This document shows, piece after piece, positions 12,751-25,735 of a stretch of DNA of 64,000 nt (its first letter is position 1; each line of letters starts with the position of its first letter). The stretch is from Zygnema cylindricum (taxonomy: Eukaryota > Streptophyta > Zygnematophyceae > Zygnematales > Zygnemataceae): the NCBI GenBank assembly GCA_037447655.1, contig JBBHKE010000060.1:171292-235291 (forward strand), given 5' to 3'. The notes under the pieces are model-generated. The model did not search any database, was not told the origin of the DNA, and saw only the letters and a list, made by a program, of their open reading frames with translations. The translations under genes and the position numbers were made by a program.

Positions 12751-13002
12751 CTATGCTGCAAAACTCGTACTTTTCTCCTTTACAAGTAATGTTTCGGCTA
12801 AACGACAAAATTCTTCTGTCCTTTGGAGGGTAATTTGGCGCAAATGCTTAACGGCCTCTCCCGTGCGAGGCCCCGCCATCGCAGAAACTCCATGATTAAC
12901 TCCACGATTAATTTTTGCTGTGAGAGTAGAATCACTCCATACCACAGACCTGGCCACTCCTAATATTGACAGCACAGCAGCAGTAGCCATGGGTTTCTGC
13001 AA
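12751..13002 (-). CDS. Uncharacterised 83-residue open frame
   Basis: Minus-strand frame in a locally GC-richer patch. The N-terminus (MQKPMATAAVLSILGVARSV) is Ala/Ser/Val-rich and could pass for an organellar targeting peptide, followed by a charged helical stretch with several Arg, Glu and Lys. No family recognised. A first exon of a host gene is possible, but I could not follow it into further exons, and the plus strand is equally open for part of this stretch. Confidence 0.15.
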   Translation of the reverse strand: MQKPMATAAVLSILGVARSVVWSDSTLTAKINRGVNHGVSAMAGPRTGEAVKHLRQITLQRTEEFCRLAETLLVKEKSTSFAA

Positions 13003-13029
13003 AATAACTTGTATTCCTCATTATGCAGC

Positions 13030-13255
13030 CTATGCGGGAGCAATTGGCAGAAGCCCTTGGAATTGCGTTGTTGGACATTCCGTTGTTTGCAAAATTGGAG
13101 TCTAACGAGGGAGAGGGAGAGGGAGAGGACAGCTGGCAGGTTGAACGTACTGTTGTTTTGAAAATTTATAATCTAACTTGGGAGAGGGAGAGGGAGAGGG
13201 AGAGGGAGAGGGAGAGGGAGGAGAGAAGGAGCGGGAAAGGAGGGAGGGTCCGTTA
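13030..13255 (+). repeat. Duplicated segment carrying GGGAGA microsatellites
   Basis: Two consecutive units share GTTGTTTGCAAAATTGGAGT / GTTGTTTTGAAAATTTATAA then (T)CTAAC followed by a GGGAGA array, the first about four units (13,109-13,131), the second about nine (13,180-13,220) with a GGAGGG tail. The microsatellite was duplicated with its flank and then expanded in the second copy. Confidence 0.75.
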
Positions 13256-13685
13256 AAAATCGACAAAATAAGTGGTACGTTAAGAACAAAACGACATAGG
13301 AAACGTATAAAGTACAAACCAAACAGCACGAAACGACAAAATTAAAAAGTAACGCTAGACCTGTGAGTCACAGTCAAAACGACATATCAAACGTATGGAC
13401 GTTCCAAGTACATCGATAAAAATAAATCGTTGAAACTGGACGCTAATACGAGGCCGAAAACTATACATGTAGACGTTACGTGTAGATCGACAAAAGAAAA
13501 AAGTACGCTACAGTAATACGTCAGAAAGAAACATACGCTGTAAAAAAACGCAGCATCAAAAACAGTCCAAGACACCAAAACGACAAAGATAAAATAGACG
13601 TTAAAGTACAAATTGACAAAGAGAATAGATCGGTTCGAAAACGCACCTTGCAAGTACCGCTACACCGCGAATCGTAATTAGAGTA

Positions 13686-14460
13686 AGGGTGTGTCCCCAT
13701 GTGCATAAGTAAGGGTTTTTTCCTGTCGTTTTGCTGTAAAACTTAGCGCCGTACTGCCTAAGTTGCAACCGTACGAAGGAATCGCAAATTTGTAGAGTAC
13801 AATTTGCGTCATCCCTGAACTTAAGATGTACGAAAAGTTGTCGTCTTGTGCTTTTCGACCCACTTCGACGACAAAAAACGTCATCTTCAACCTTATCTTT
13901 AAAACACATGCGCGATGTGATTTAAAATTAGGTTTTTTCGATTGACAAATAGGAACATACTTTCGCACGTGCCATAAATTTCGACAAAAATCCTACGATT
14001 TCCAAGGACAAAGAAAAGTACATAGTTCGCTATGTTTTGTCCGTTTGCGTTCTAATACGACAAAGACGAGTACACAATTTGTTTGGATTTGTCCGTTTTA
14101 GGGATTTCTTTTTTTGCAGGGGTCTTCAAATTCCGATGCCATTTCACGTCGAGCGGACAGGCGACGCGAAGACAAAGCGCATCTTCTTCGACCGTGAAAT
14201 TGCACAGGCTGGAAGGCGCTACGTCTACAATGTCACGGTAAGACATGCGACGTCACACGCAGGTACAAAAAACAACGTGCGACCACAGATTGTAGACGTT
14301 GACAACCGTCACAGGTACTGTCGACGTATACAATCGTCACAAGCGTAAGTTACGATTTCGTCCTTACAAACATAGGGACACTTGAACACCGGGTCCGGCG
14401 GATCCGCGCTAAAATACAAAGTAATTTCGCTAAGTTACAAGTACATGGGGACACACCCTA
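13686..14460 (+). mobile_element. TIR element, 775 bp (unclassified DNA transposon, probably non-autonomous)
   Basis: Ends are perfect 17-bp inverted repeats AGGGTGTGTCCCCATGT (13,686-13,702 and complement ending at 14,459). The element is flanked by AGTA direct repeats (13,682-13,685; 14,461-14,464) if one extra A belongs to the right end, so the target duplication is tentative. The right half has a partner copy on the opposite strand near 24,300-24,760. It contains a 103-codon frame (14,037-14,348) whose translation resembles the frame of the other copy (shared MPFHV-RT-DAK and NRHRYC words). No transposase motif recognised, and superfamily is unassigned. Confidence 0.6.
14037..14348 (+). 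CDS. Open frame inside TIR element, unknown
   Basis: 103-codon frame with Arg/His-rich composition. The paired frame on the minus strand at 24,450-24,719 shares an FGFVRF start, an MPFHVxRTxDAK core and a VxNRHRYCxxIQxSQ end while the DNA is well diverged. Either a short conserved coding remnant or DNA similarity between copies of a non-coding element. The substitution pattern must decide. Confidence 0.25.
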   Translation: MSVCVLIRQRRVHNLFGFVRFRDFFFCRGLQIPMPFHVERTGDAKTKRIFFDREIAQAGRRYVYNVTVRHATSHAGTKNNVRPQIVDVDNRHRYCRRIQSSQA

Positions 14461-16570
14461 AGTAGCGCTAATTCGGTCGCCCAAAATTTCGACTCTATCA
14501 CGTCATTTAGAGTAAATGATTCTAGTTTTTTCATTATTCTAATTTAGGGAAGGTTTAATTAGCGTAAAAAATTATAATATAGGTTCGTTTTAAATAGTAT
14601 GGAGTACGGACGACGTCCGTCAGTGCAAAATTGTACTTTCTTAAATAAAAAGGTACAAATACTGATTTAATAGACTCGCGGTCGCACGTCGAGTCGCAAT
14701 AAACAAAAAGACTCAATCACATCGAAAAAAATCGTTCGCATAACTTTCGTCCGTCGACAGCATCGTCGTCAGTGTGAACATTAACCCTTAAGTTACATGT
14801 TACAAGTTTATAGTATAACGGCGACAACACGTGTTTGCGTTTATTTCTATAATAACTTTGTAACTGTTGTTCGACGTTCCGCGTATTCAGTTAAAATAGG
14901 GAACTTCGCACCAATTTCATTAAAACTGTATTCTAATATAGGACCGCGTCTGTTTTAGCGTAAATATAAATCCTAAAAAAACCAAACTTACCAAAATGTC
15001 CCTTGAAAGGAGTAACTTTTTACTGAAATATGGGTTTTTACCACAATGGCACATGAAATAGAGTAAACATATTGACAAAAATTGAATAAATATACAACAT
15101 TTGGCGTGGGTGATATATTTCGTGAGGTAACGCCAAATGCGGACAGACCTCACAAAATACAATCTTCTTGGACCAATCACAGTCACGCTTTCTTTGTCCT
15201 ATCGCAACCGTTTTTTTTTTTTTTGGTTCCTTGTGGAATTTGACGACTGCGCCGCCATCCTAAAAATCTCTCCATTTTTTTAACAGGGAGCTGACACAAT
15301 TTCGCTTCCTCTTTCACCTCCATGGATTGCTTCGCCCACGTCATCGCTTTGACGCCGTTTTCTTACATTTTTTAATTCTGTTAGACGAAATGGCAAACAT
15401 TTTGTTGCCCGTCAACTCCACCATTGATGACGTGGCAAGAGCCTACGCTCTTACTGGAGTGGCTCAGTATGACGTGGCAATTACCATTTTCCTTTAAAAT
15501 CCAAATAAAATTTTTGGAGACCCATGATAGCTTCTTCTTTATTATCCTTTCACTTTTTTGCCGGTTTTTTCCAAGCAGGTTATGTCTTTACTAATCTTTA
15601 TTATATTATCTTGTTTTATGAAGCCTTATTTGAAGGTAACTCCTATCTTTTTTTTTTTTTTTTTTTTAACTTTTGTTTCCCCCCTTTCACCTTTTCTGTT
15701 AGCCGGTTTATTTAAGCTTGGTTATTTTCCCTCTTATAAATATTCATGTTATGAGTTTTGAAAGAAATTTTGTGAATGTTTAGAAAGGAAATACAAATTC
15801 TTTTGTTATGTTTTGGTTGAAGAATGCTGACTTTTTTTCGAAACGGAAATGGTATGCAACTCTTTTTCGTATTTTTCTTACTTTCTTTACCTTCATTTTA
15901 TTGTCCTCTTTTTGATTTCAGTATATATGCAGGAGTCAACTTTCGAAAATACCTAAAGGATGGCTTGAGTGTTGGTTTCAAAGTACATTGCGAAAAATAA
16001 AAAAAATAATGAAAAAGTTCATACTAACTCAAACTATCCATGTTTTAGTAAACATATTTTTGTTGTTTATGAACTCATTAGACAAGTCCAAAGTACCTAT
16101 GTGTTATGCATATGTATTTTTTCTGAACTAGCAGCTCTATTTGTAATGTACCTTTTCTGAGCGACTCCTCCAACCACAAAGTTCTTTGCTGCTCTCTTAT
16201 CATCCGAAATCTCTAATGCAACTTGTAGTTATCTAGGGTTTGGTAGATTTTAGTCCCCTGCAGCTTTCATCCGTGTATTCTCCCTCTTCACTTCCTGTCT
16301 TTTTCTCTCTCTACTCCCTTTTCGTCGTTTCACATTTCTTTAGGTTGGCTACCTTTATTTTTTTATATGAGAAAAAAGTTTCCAGCCTATGTTTTTCGCT
16401 AAACTTTTGAGGCAGCGTTGCGGAGGTTTTATTCAAAACATTTAGAGGATCTTAACTTTGTTGTTTTTTTAGGTTTAGTTTTCTCATTGCTTTTTGTTTT
16501 TCCCTGTTTTTTCAAAAGAGTGTTTGCGTTTATGAAATCAAAAAATTTGGAGCAAATTCTACTAGATACC
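14461..16570. other. Unassigned AT-rich DNA
   Basis: No gene, RNA or repeat family recognised. Poly-T runs near 15,210 and 15,650 and a pyrimidine-rich stretch near 16,290-16,340 are the only notable features. Confidence 0.6.
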
Positions 16571-16949
16571 AAAGATGGGATTGTAACACACCGGAGTGCC
16601 TAGCCTGCACAAATAGTCACAAGCGGAAGCGAAAATAAACTCACAACAAAAAACACTCACACTCTCAAATTCACCACCATAAAATTCTGGAGGAAATAGG
16701 CACATATTAAGTCGAAGCTTTTCTTACTTACTTACAAAACTTCTTATTGTCTCACACTTCTCTCAAAGCTTGGAATGCAGTTTATGGATTACGGCCGCAA
16801 AGTTAAACTAACATAGTTTAATCCTTAGAGACAAGTTAACATCACTTTTCTAAAACCATACTAAGAGTCAAACAATTCAATTAACGAAGACATATTTAAT
16901 TGAAGCAAAACGTGAGTAGGACCTTGTGTTGTCCATAGCCATTTTCAGC

Positions 16950-17720
16950 TATGGATTTCCCCTCCAAAGCACCATAGTCTATCCCAAAACAGCCAACTTT
17001 GATTCCACTCAGAGTTCTACAGAATAACCAAATCAAGCTGAAACTACACAAACAGATATTTCCTAGGCCATTTAGTATTCCCACAAATTCTCATATAAAT
17101 ATACCAACCAGAATTCCCACATCACCCAGTCAAAGTTGCCAAAAAACAGCCTGCCGGAACTTTGATAAATCTGACCAACTTCACAATAAATCCTCAAGAA
17201 AACCAGACACACACTAGGTCTGAAAATTTGCCACAGTATTTTCAATACAAGGGGAAACACACATGCAAAATTTCAGATAAATTTACGATACCTTCGAGCA
17301 ATTGGGTTGAAATTACCAAAGAGCAAAGCGGGTCCAAAATTCTAGCGCTTAAAATGACTAAGTCCTACAAATATACACTACAACTTACTACTAACTATAC
17401 GGAGGCATACCAGCCGTACGTAATCAATCAACTACCTCTATTAATGTGAGTGTACTTGAGATCTACACTAATAATTAATACACAGGACAAATCATTGTTA
17501 AATATTTATAAGTCTTACAATTTCCGTCAAACGAATCGGGACCGTCCAAAATAAATATCATGTGATGGACGCGATTTCGCGTCCCTCACCAAACTGACGG
17601 CGCAGCCGTCCGCAGATCTTATTCGGCAACCTTGATGTCGTGTCGCGTGGTCACACAATCCACTTGACGAGCTGACGTCACCTCATCCAAATTAGTCCGT
17701 ACTGTCGGGGTCCTTTTTCC
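16950..17720 (+). mobile_element. LTR-C family copy
   Basis: Similar to 36,367-36,860 in the same orientation and to 32,280-33,185 in reverse complement. Shared landmarks are GAAACTACACAAACA, a TTTGATAAA segment, the ACGGAGG(T/C)ATACCAGCCGT block near 17,400 and the self-complementary GACGCGATTTCGCGTC (17,568). The unit extends beyond these limits (about 16,580-18,130 is plausible) but its ends and target duplication were not found. Assignment to an LTR rests on its placement beside copia fragments elsewhere in the window. Confidence 0.55.
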
Positions 17721-18129
17721 AATAAGTGTCGTTCCCGCCACTTTCAGTTCGAAATCCTTTCGTCATCATTATGATTTGTACCTGTGGCATACCTTTCCAA
17801 ATCATTCCAAATCGGATTGCTTCGCGATACGCCGTTCATTTTACATAAACATTCCGTACCTTTTCTTATGTATGTTCACGCCACTCAAATAGTTTCGTAC
17901 GTCCGAAAACAATTAGTACCATTACTCTCCCAATCCGCAAATCCATTCGATCCTCCACATTAAATCCAGATAACATACGCATTAACATCGCGTACTGCAT
18001 TCCCTGAACATCGTGTACGCACGAAACTAACTTTTCAAAACAACACATTGTGTGCGGTATGAAGGCATAACTAAATACACATACTAAAATACCAAATGTT
18101 ATTTACCGAACTGAACATAAACACTCACA

Positions 18130-20113
18130 TAGACTCTTAGACGATTCTCACTATGTGAATGATAACACCCTCTCACTGTTCTTCCCTCTATCTCACTTGC
18201 GACAATTCCCCACTCCCTCTCTCCTACTACCCTTTAATATTTATCTGATAAGCCCTTCCCTCTTAACCCATTGCTCGCTTGGTCTCTTTATCCCTCACGA
18301 ACAAGCCCTTTATTTGTAAGATACACGAGAAAGGGAAAAAATACCGCTACAAGTGAACATATGTGCAATCAAGTGTTAGCCTTATTTGACAAAAAAAAAT
18401 TGTATGTACATGTGAAAATTAACAAAACAACTACAAGGCCAAAATTTAGTTTTACTTTGGAATCATTAACTATGCCTATCGCAATCATATGTTGTCCAAA
18501 CTCAAACTCCACAATGATGTGCAATTGATTTTAAACAACATACGATGCTTCGGTCCATATTCGTTTTCCGCTCCACCAGTTCACTTTGTTTGACAGTTTT
18601 AATCGGTTTACACGATGCCCTGTCCAAAAATAAAAATATTTTTATCTTTGGCCTCAAACCAGGTAGCCACCAATGGGCCCTCTTTGTGCCATCCTGTAAA
18701 TATTTTTTTTTGTTGAGTTTTAACAATTTTTTACCCTATTTATGGTCACGTGGAACACTTTTTTTATGACACCTTGTGAACGGATTGGGATCTCTTCTAC
18801 ATTATTGATAATTATCTGGACTTATGTCATATGCACTATGATATATAATATGTCAAAACATATGTACTTTAAAACCTAAATTTAAATCTCAATGGCAGCC
18901 ACAAAAAGTGAGGGATCAAAACAAGTATGTCTATACGTACATGTGGAATAAAAAATATACAAAAACCTTTTAAGCGTCAACCATTCGTGAAATTATAAAT
19001 GTTTCATTGAAAATGATACTATTAATATGGAAAAGAAACATGGTTTACAAGATGGGCTATACAATTTAGTTTTATAGCTAAAAACAGTTTTCTAGGTTCA
19101 AGTTGTAGTAGAAGCATCTACCTTGCTAATAGAGTTATAAATTTTGTTTTTTTTTGGCCGAAAAACATCTGTTAGTAATACTAATTAATAGAGTGGATTA
19201 CAATCTCCCTCGTCCCCTAGACTAAATGAGTATTATGCATTCTATCATCGCGTAAACGCTTATATTTCCTTTACTATAATGGGCAGTCTTGCTGTGTTCT
19301 ACAGTGTTTGATATCATAGTTGGTGTTGACAGTAGTTTACACTCGCTTTTAGGAGCCTTGCCATTTGTCGACATTTTCCGTAAATAATAATTCACATTTG
19401 ATGCATCATCTAGAAAGATTTTATTACCAACAATGCAATTTTACAAAAATGGAAACATGATAGGACACGAGTGTTAGTAAAACAAACATCAACATCTGCC
19501 TTTTGTTCAAATTAAAATATATTTTTAAATAGTGAATAGCTGCAATTATACATTTTGCACTCAAGCTGCGGATGTACTCCACTCATCAACACAACAACAC
19601 ACCATAAACGAAACAAACTCGGTCATTTTTCCAAACAAGACTACTATGGCGATGAAATAGATTTACAAAAATCCAAACTAAGAATCATTCAAAACCTAAA
19701 ACCCTAATATTGTGGTATGGACAAGAATGTCATTATGTATGTATGGTCGTAGATACATATTTGACTCGGCTGTTGCAAACATATACATAACTCTTTTTAC
19801 AAAAAAATAAATAACGTACCCAAAGAAGTTACGTATAATACTATTGTTGTCAAACCCAACTCTATAAAACGATGGTCAGTTTTATCTACCAACTTCTTCT
19901 CTAGAGGAACAAATAAACAACAAACTGTCCCGATGTTTAACCTAAAATATATCGCGAGAAACAACAACCACTGCAAAAAAGAAAAAACTCTTTAAATAAA
20001 TAAGCTCCAAAAGTCGAAACTGTGATATTTTTTCCCACCTCTTGCATTTGAGTTACTTCGTCTATTTGTCTTTCATCTTTACTCCTCTTCATCGTTCTCT
20101 CTTTATCTTTCTC
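18130..20113. other. Unassigned AT-rich DNA
   Basis: No coding, RNA or repeat signal that I can support. Confidence 0.6.
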
Positions 20114-20118
20114 CTTAC

Positions 20119-21110
20119 TGCAACTCTGAGACCTCCATTGGTACTCAGAGTAGGCAGCTTGCTAGAAGCCTCTAGGATAACCTCAATTCTTTAAGCTTTG
20201 TCTGAATATTGCTGACACCCTGACATAATAGAGACTGACCAAACTGCACCCCTTGGAAGGGTTGACTCCCCTGAGTCTGCCACAAAAAGAATCATTGAAT
20301 TTTCTCCCCTGAGCATTTAATTATCAATGTTCAAAGATGACCCTTTTATACAAGAGCCTTGTAAGAGAGAGGCGGCTACCTCTAATTTTCTAAGTCCTAA
20401 ACCCCTCTCTAAACCCTCTCCTACTAATGTACGGATCCAATCAGTTGAGTGTAGAGTACAAAAAGGTACTTGGTCCGAAGTACTTTTTGTACGGCCATTG
20501 TACGACATGGCCAGAAAGACAACGCTTGCCATATCTGGGTTCGCCATAGTATGTCCCGAAGATGCCGTTATCCAATGTCATGCTGCCATGTGTCACATGT
20601 TGTGGTCATGACCGCAAAACGCCAAATCAACCATTCCGCGATACCAGCTTTTTTCTCCGTCGTTAGATTGATGTCCGCCTTAATTAATAGCCGTTTAAAA
20701 TACAAGTACTACATTTCCGGTGTAATTCTATTTTAACTCTGTCTGTGTGATTGTGGTCCGTTTCTCAGTAAATCGAACTTCTCTATTTCGTCATCTTTAA
20801 GTAGTTATCGTACCCTATATACTTCAGCACTGGTCTTAGACTATAGGGTAAGACTAATGGCTACTTTGACGGATGGTAGGTACCAGGATCAAATCTTGGG
20901 TCGGTCAATCCTTTTGGTAAGTTTGTCAAGGATCTGCCTTCTGACTCTAGAAGGAGCATAGGCAGCCATGGCTCTAGCTTCCTCTCCAGCCTTCAGTGAC
21001 TACGACAAGTATGGGGGCTAGAGAGAGAAGCTAGAAGCAAGCTGCCTCTGTTTTTTCCTGCTCCTACTTAAATCATTTAAATAACCTAGAAAATACCTTT
21101 AATTTCAACA
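20119..21110 (-). mobile_element. Solo LTR, family A (copy A1)
   Basis: Complete LTR with TG...CA ends flanked by a perfect 5-bp target duplication CTTAC (20,114-20,118 and 21,111-21,115). Read on the minus strand it starts TGTTGAAATTAAAGG and ends GGTCTCAGAGTTGCA. Inside are a CCATGGCT segment, the tRNA-like module (20,866-20,908), duplicated GTACTT-type words near 20,460-20,500 and a conserved CCAGGGTGGC-like segment. A single LTR with a duplication indicates insertion followed by LTR-LTR recombination. Confidence 0.9.
20866..20908 (+). other. tRNA-minihelix-like module in LTR A1
   Basis: 43 nt folding as a 9-bp acceptor-like stem (TTGACGGAT with GTCGGTCAA), 8-nt linker GGTAGGTA, and a 5-bp T-arm-like stem CCAGG/CTTGG around a 7-nt loop ATCAAAT. 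The stem pairs fully, with one G-T wobble. Equivalent modules lie in A2 and A4. It lacks anticodon and D arms between the acceptor strands, so it is not a functional tRNA. Confidence 0.55.
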
Positions 21111-21115
21111 CTTAC

Positions 21116-23580
21116 TTCCTGTAGACTTGTATCTTGAGGCTCATATACTTCTCGCGTTTAGCCATTTCTAGGCCAATGAAAGTAAAAAGAAAGAGAACAG
21201 TGTACACAAGGTAGTACTAGGGCTATAAAACCAAAACAGAGAAACTGATTCAGCATACTTGGGAGAAAAGGAGAGCTAAATGTTTGATCTCTATAAACAA
21301 ACATACAAAAAAAAACCTTAGGCACAAATATCAACCAGGTTCAATTAAATGAGCCAACTAAAAATGTCAATAAACAAATGCGATTATTAGTGTTACTTGC
21401 CAATGATCGCAATAATTTTTACCAAAAAATTTGGAATAACGCCAATAATTGCATGTACAATTACCATATAAGACAAATCAGGTGCGTAACTAAAGATCTT
21501 CAGTAGAAGCGTGATCATAAAATATCTCAGTTTTCAAATCCAGCACTTAAGCCACTTAAGCCAATTCTGAGTATTGTAAAACAAACAACTGTAGAGAACA
21601 CATGGTCATCAACAGTCGACTCAAATAGGGATCACCATTGCTACTCATAGTATAATAGTACAAAGAAGTTGCGGTTAACAGAATAGAACAAAAAAAAACT
21701 TCCGCAAAATACGGAATATCCTCGATGATAATGCTTCAGAGGGACTAATGAAACTTGTACATATTCAAACTCATATGCTTTAACCGACTTAGTCAACCAA
21801 AACGAATCGAAAGAAAACTTACCGTGTCACCAAATGCAACCATGACAAAAAGTTTGGAAGAAAGAGACATGAGATCCACTCTGCAAAAAACAAATTAAGG
21901 ACCGTTAAAATGCTCGAATATCTCAAAAGTGAATTAAAAAAGTGGATCGTTCGAGTGAGCAATAGAACTTAATAGTAAAACTAGATGGCAAAGGTTAATT
22001 GTAACCCTAATCATGACTATAAGGGCTAATCTCAATTGAACTAATGACCGTCTAAACACTTAATAAAAGATCTAATCAAAATCAGTATTGTTATCACACA
22101 TTCAATAAGGTTTTAAATAACAGAATCAGAAGTAATTTTGCAACTAGGCCTCAAAATTATGAAGAAACCCAAGGAGAAACCAAGCAAAAAAGGCTAAAAT
22201 ATATATTTGAGGCATAATCGACTTTCAAATGTATCCACCTACAATACAAAAAAAGGTTAAGAAAGAAAGGTATACAAAGATGGGGTGAATGAAGAATGAC
22301 TATATAGGAAAATGGCAACAAAGAAAGGGTATACGAAGAAAAGGTGAACAAAGAAATGGGGCAATATTATAATAAAAGGGTATATAAGGATAGGCTGGAA
22401 ATAATACAAAGAAAGGTTGGTCTCCCTCACTTTATGGTAACATGTTGTTTTTTTCCGGCGGACACCTGCGGGATTGACAGCTGTAGGTTGAGTCCCCACA
22501 TTTTCGCCCGTGGTGTTGTCATGTTCGCTCAAAGCTTTTTCCACGAGTGGAATATATATGGGAAAATTAGAAAAGTGAGAGGTAAAAAAAATGAGGCAGT
22601 CCATTATGAAAGGACGGTGGGCTCAAAATTTAGATGTTTATTTTTGGTTTTAAATTTCAAATCTCACATTTTTTCAATCTCAAAAACGAAGCGGGAATCT
22701 ATAAAAGTTGCCGCCGAAATATTCTATAAATATTCCATTAAAAATGATGCAGCTTATTGAATGCACATAATTTTATTACAAGAGAGACCAAAAGGACAAG
22801 ACGGTGTTGTATTATCGTTGTTTTGCAACGGTGACGTTTTTGCGGTTAATAAATTAACCACTTGTAACTGTGGTCATCCAATAATATGTCGCGTTACGTC
22901 GATTCATCAAGGTAATTGTAAATTGCGACAAAATTATAATAATTTTTTACCCTAATATGTATGTCTTTTGTAACTTACTCAACAGATCGCAACTTTATTA
23001 GAGTTAAGGCACTTTATTAAAGTGAAAGTACTCTAATAAAACCAACAATGTGCGACGTTATTTGAGTTCAAAAGTACCTTTTTCATATGAAAATCAAACA
23101 ACGTAACGGAAGTGCCGTTTACACTTGAATTACAAGCGTAATACATTCGTCCATAAATGTGGATTTTTAATTATTTAGCTGCAAAATTTACATGTAACCT
23201 TTGACGGTGGTACGACGTAACAGTATTCATTAAGCGCGACAAATAGTACTAGCGTCATAATGCCGTCAAAACGTACAGCCTGTCAGTTTTTGTAGGTCTA
23301 CATAATTTAGTGATCATATTTACAGTGCGGATAATTATTGCCGCCATAACCCAATATAGAGTACTTAAATAAATTAAAGTAAACTTCCTCTGTAAAAAAG
23401 TTCTATCACATAAATTAGCGTTAATAACTCTATTTTTTTTGTTTTCTAACTCTAATTTTTTATTTACTATAACTAGGATTCGCGGTAATCTATAGATTAC
23501 ACAACAAATGAAAAAAAAACAAAACCAAAAACCTGCGTTGTATAAAGAACGAAAAAGGAACAAAGCAAAATCGATCATTT
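21116..23580. other. Unassigned DNA
   Basis: No supported gene or repeat. A 138-codon frame at 22,344-22,760 and an overlapping minus frame are of ordinary composition but match no family I know. Confidence 0.6.
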
Positions 23581-24000
23581 AGAAAATGTATGTCCCCAAT
23601 GGGACGTTGGATTAAACGACAGAACCAAAAATGACAAACAGGAGAAACCAAAATGACAAAACTAAAAAGGTGCGTTGAGATTTCAAAAAATATTGTGGCG
23701 ACATCAAAACGAAAAAAAAACAACGAAAACAAAAAAAAAATAGATCCGTTGGTAAACGTGGGTTGCATACGACATCGCAAATAAAAAACATGTGACGAAA
23801 CTAGAAAAGACAAATAAGGTGCGTGCACAAAAAATGACAAGAAAAAAACAACTGTTTGACTTCAAATCAACAAACCAAAAATACATCCGTTTGATAACGT
23901 GGACAAAATCAAAAAGGTTCGTGTACAAAAAAGACAAAGAAACAATAAAATTTTAAATAAAAATCGATAAATCCATTGAAAAACGTTTGCTGCCAAAGAA
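23580..24000. repeat. Diverged tandem repeat, roughly 90-145 bp period
   Basis: Units share an AATC(C)GTT(T)G-TAAACGTGG-like core (23,740; 23,883; 23,965, and weaker at 23,592) followed by A-rich AAAACGACAAA-type sequence and GGTGCGTG. Strongly decayed. Confidence 0.45.
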
Positions 24001-24284
24001 ACGTGTTGTTTTATACGACATAGTACAAAAGGACTGGAAACACGGCGGAAACCTTTGGAAATCCGAGACACCTACAGTACTACAAACTCTGGCGTCCTTG
24101 AATTCAGTTGAACAAGGAAAGCTAACTACTGTACAGATTCGGCGAGATATTGAATCGAATTTGCCGTCGGATGTAATTCATCGGATGGGTGACTTTATGC
24201 CGACTTAAGAATTTTTTAACGGAATGACAAACTGTGTTTGCCAAAGATTCTTGAAGGGAATTCACCGACACACTCATACTAAAC

Positions 24285-24760
24285 AATGAAGGCATGACCC
24301 CATGTACTTGTAACTTAGCAAACACTCATACTAAACAATGAGGGTATGTCCCCATGTACTTGTAACTTAGCAAATTTAATTTGTACTTTAGCCCGGATCT
24401 GGCGGACCCGCTTTTCAAGTGTCCCTATGTGTTAGAACTTAATCGTAACTTACTTTTGTGACAATTGTATACATTGACAATATCTGTGACGGTTGCCAAC
24501 GTTTACAATATGTGTTGTCGCCCAATATTTTTTGGAGCTGTTTCTGACGTCGCATGTCTTATCGTGACATTGTAGACGTACCTCCGGTGCCGTTTCACGG
24601 TTGAAAATGATGCAATTTGCCTTTGCGTCGCTTGTCCGGTCAACGTGAAATGGCATCAGAACTTCGAGATCATTGAGAAAAAATATCCGTACTAGACAAA
24701 AACGGACAAAACCAAACAAATTGTGTATTTTTTTTCGTCATATTTGAACGCAAACGGGCA
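24285..24760 (-). mobile_element. TIR element, second and truncated copy
   Basis: Reverse-complement counterpart of 14,040-14,460. The terminal GGGTATGTCCCCATGTACTTG end is tandemly duplicated here (24,293 and 24,341 units, 54-59 bp apart), and the opposite end is missing. Carries an 89-codon minus frame (24,450-24,719) related to that of the first copy. Confidence 0.6.
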
Positions 24761-25259
24761 AAACACGTTACTCTATAACACTTGGTGGAAGTGGAGCTGG
24801 AGCAGTAGTTGTAGAAGTAGACATAGCTAAAAAAAAAAGGTAAACAAGAATCCCACCAAAAACACCACTTTTGATTCACTACACAATCTAACACACAGAT
24901 CCAATTGACACCAAATAAAACACATCCACAAATCACAAGATAAGTTGTCAATTCCCAAAATTATAACACAATTGGTCGAGTAAACCATAAGATATGGACT
25001 TTGCAAGTTTCCCAGAAAATGCCCTTTGATTTCTATATTCCCAAAACTGGATATCAAAATATTTGTAAGTTCTAAAATTTATATATTGTGTGAGTATCTA
25101 CTGCTCACTAACCAATCAGGTGTTTGTACCAGAAAATTAACGTACTTCCAAAAACCTATTTGCAACTAGCCTAAAGGTGAATAGTAAACACTATTTACTA
25201 ATGTAGTACACTACAACAATTTGTTAATTCAAGTATTCACAATTTGGCACCGTACACAT

Positions 25260-25706
25260 AATGTTGCTGCTTAGTCAGCAACAGCCAAATAAGTCCACTC
25301 GGTTGTGGTTAACTTATACGAATATCTGGAGTGTTTACGAAACACCTCGTCACTTGTGGTCCCCACTTGAATCTCAGCCGTTAGTCTTATAAAATCACCG
25401 TCCAGTATTTGTCTTTTTACAATTGTGTTCCCAGATGTCCAGTTCACATTCCGTCCGTCCGATCTGCCGAATTCCCTCGTTCGATAAATGACATGTGTCC
25501 AAGACAATTCCGCACTTCTACGTTGTCTATAATGTTGACGCGTGTTTATGTGACCGTACGATATACTCTAGAGTTACTTCTTCACTGTCACAATATTTAA
25601 GGTAAGTATTACCATCACCTTGAACCAAAAGTATTATAGGTTATAAACCTCCCCTCACAGCTCTATCTACTAAGGACAAAGCTTTAAAACCAACACTCCC
25701 CTAAAG
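25260..25706 (-). mobile_element. Copia 3' LTR, family B (partial)
   Basis: Lies just downstream, in minus sense, of the copia RNase H C-terminus and a polypurine-like TTTAGGGGAG, and starts TGTTGGTTTTAAAGC at 25,706. Similar to 37,040-37,545, sharing CTCCCCTCACAGC, GGTAAGTATTAC and TCGTCACTTGTGGTCCC. The far end was not defined; 24,761-25,259 has no recognised feature. Confidence 0.7.
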
Positions 25707-25735
25707 ATTTAATCTTAGTTATTCACTCAACCCAA

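Noticed and set aside
22344-22760. 138-codon plus frame and overlapping minus frame with a TATA-like word
   Set aside because: No family resemblance, ordinary AT-driven composition and no supporting second copy.
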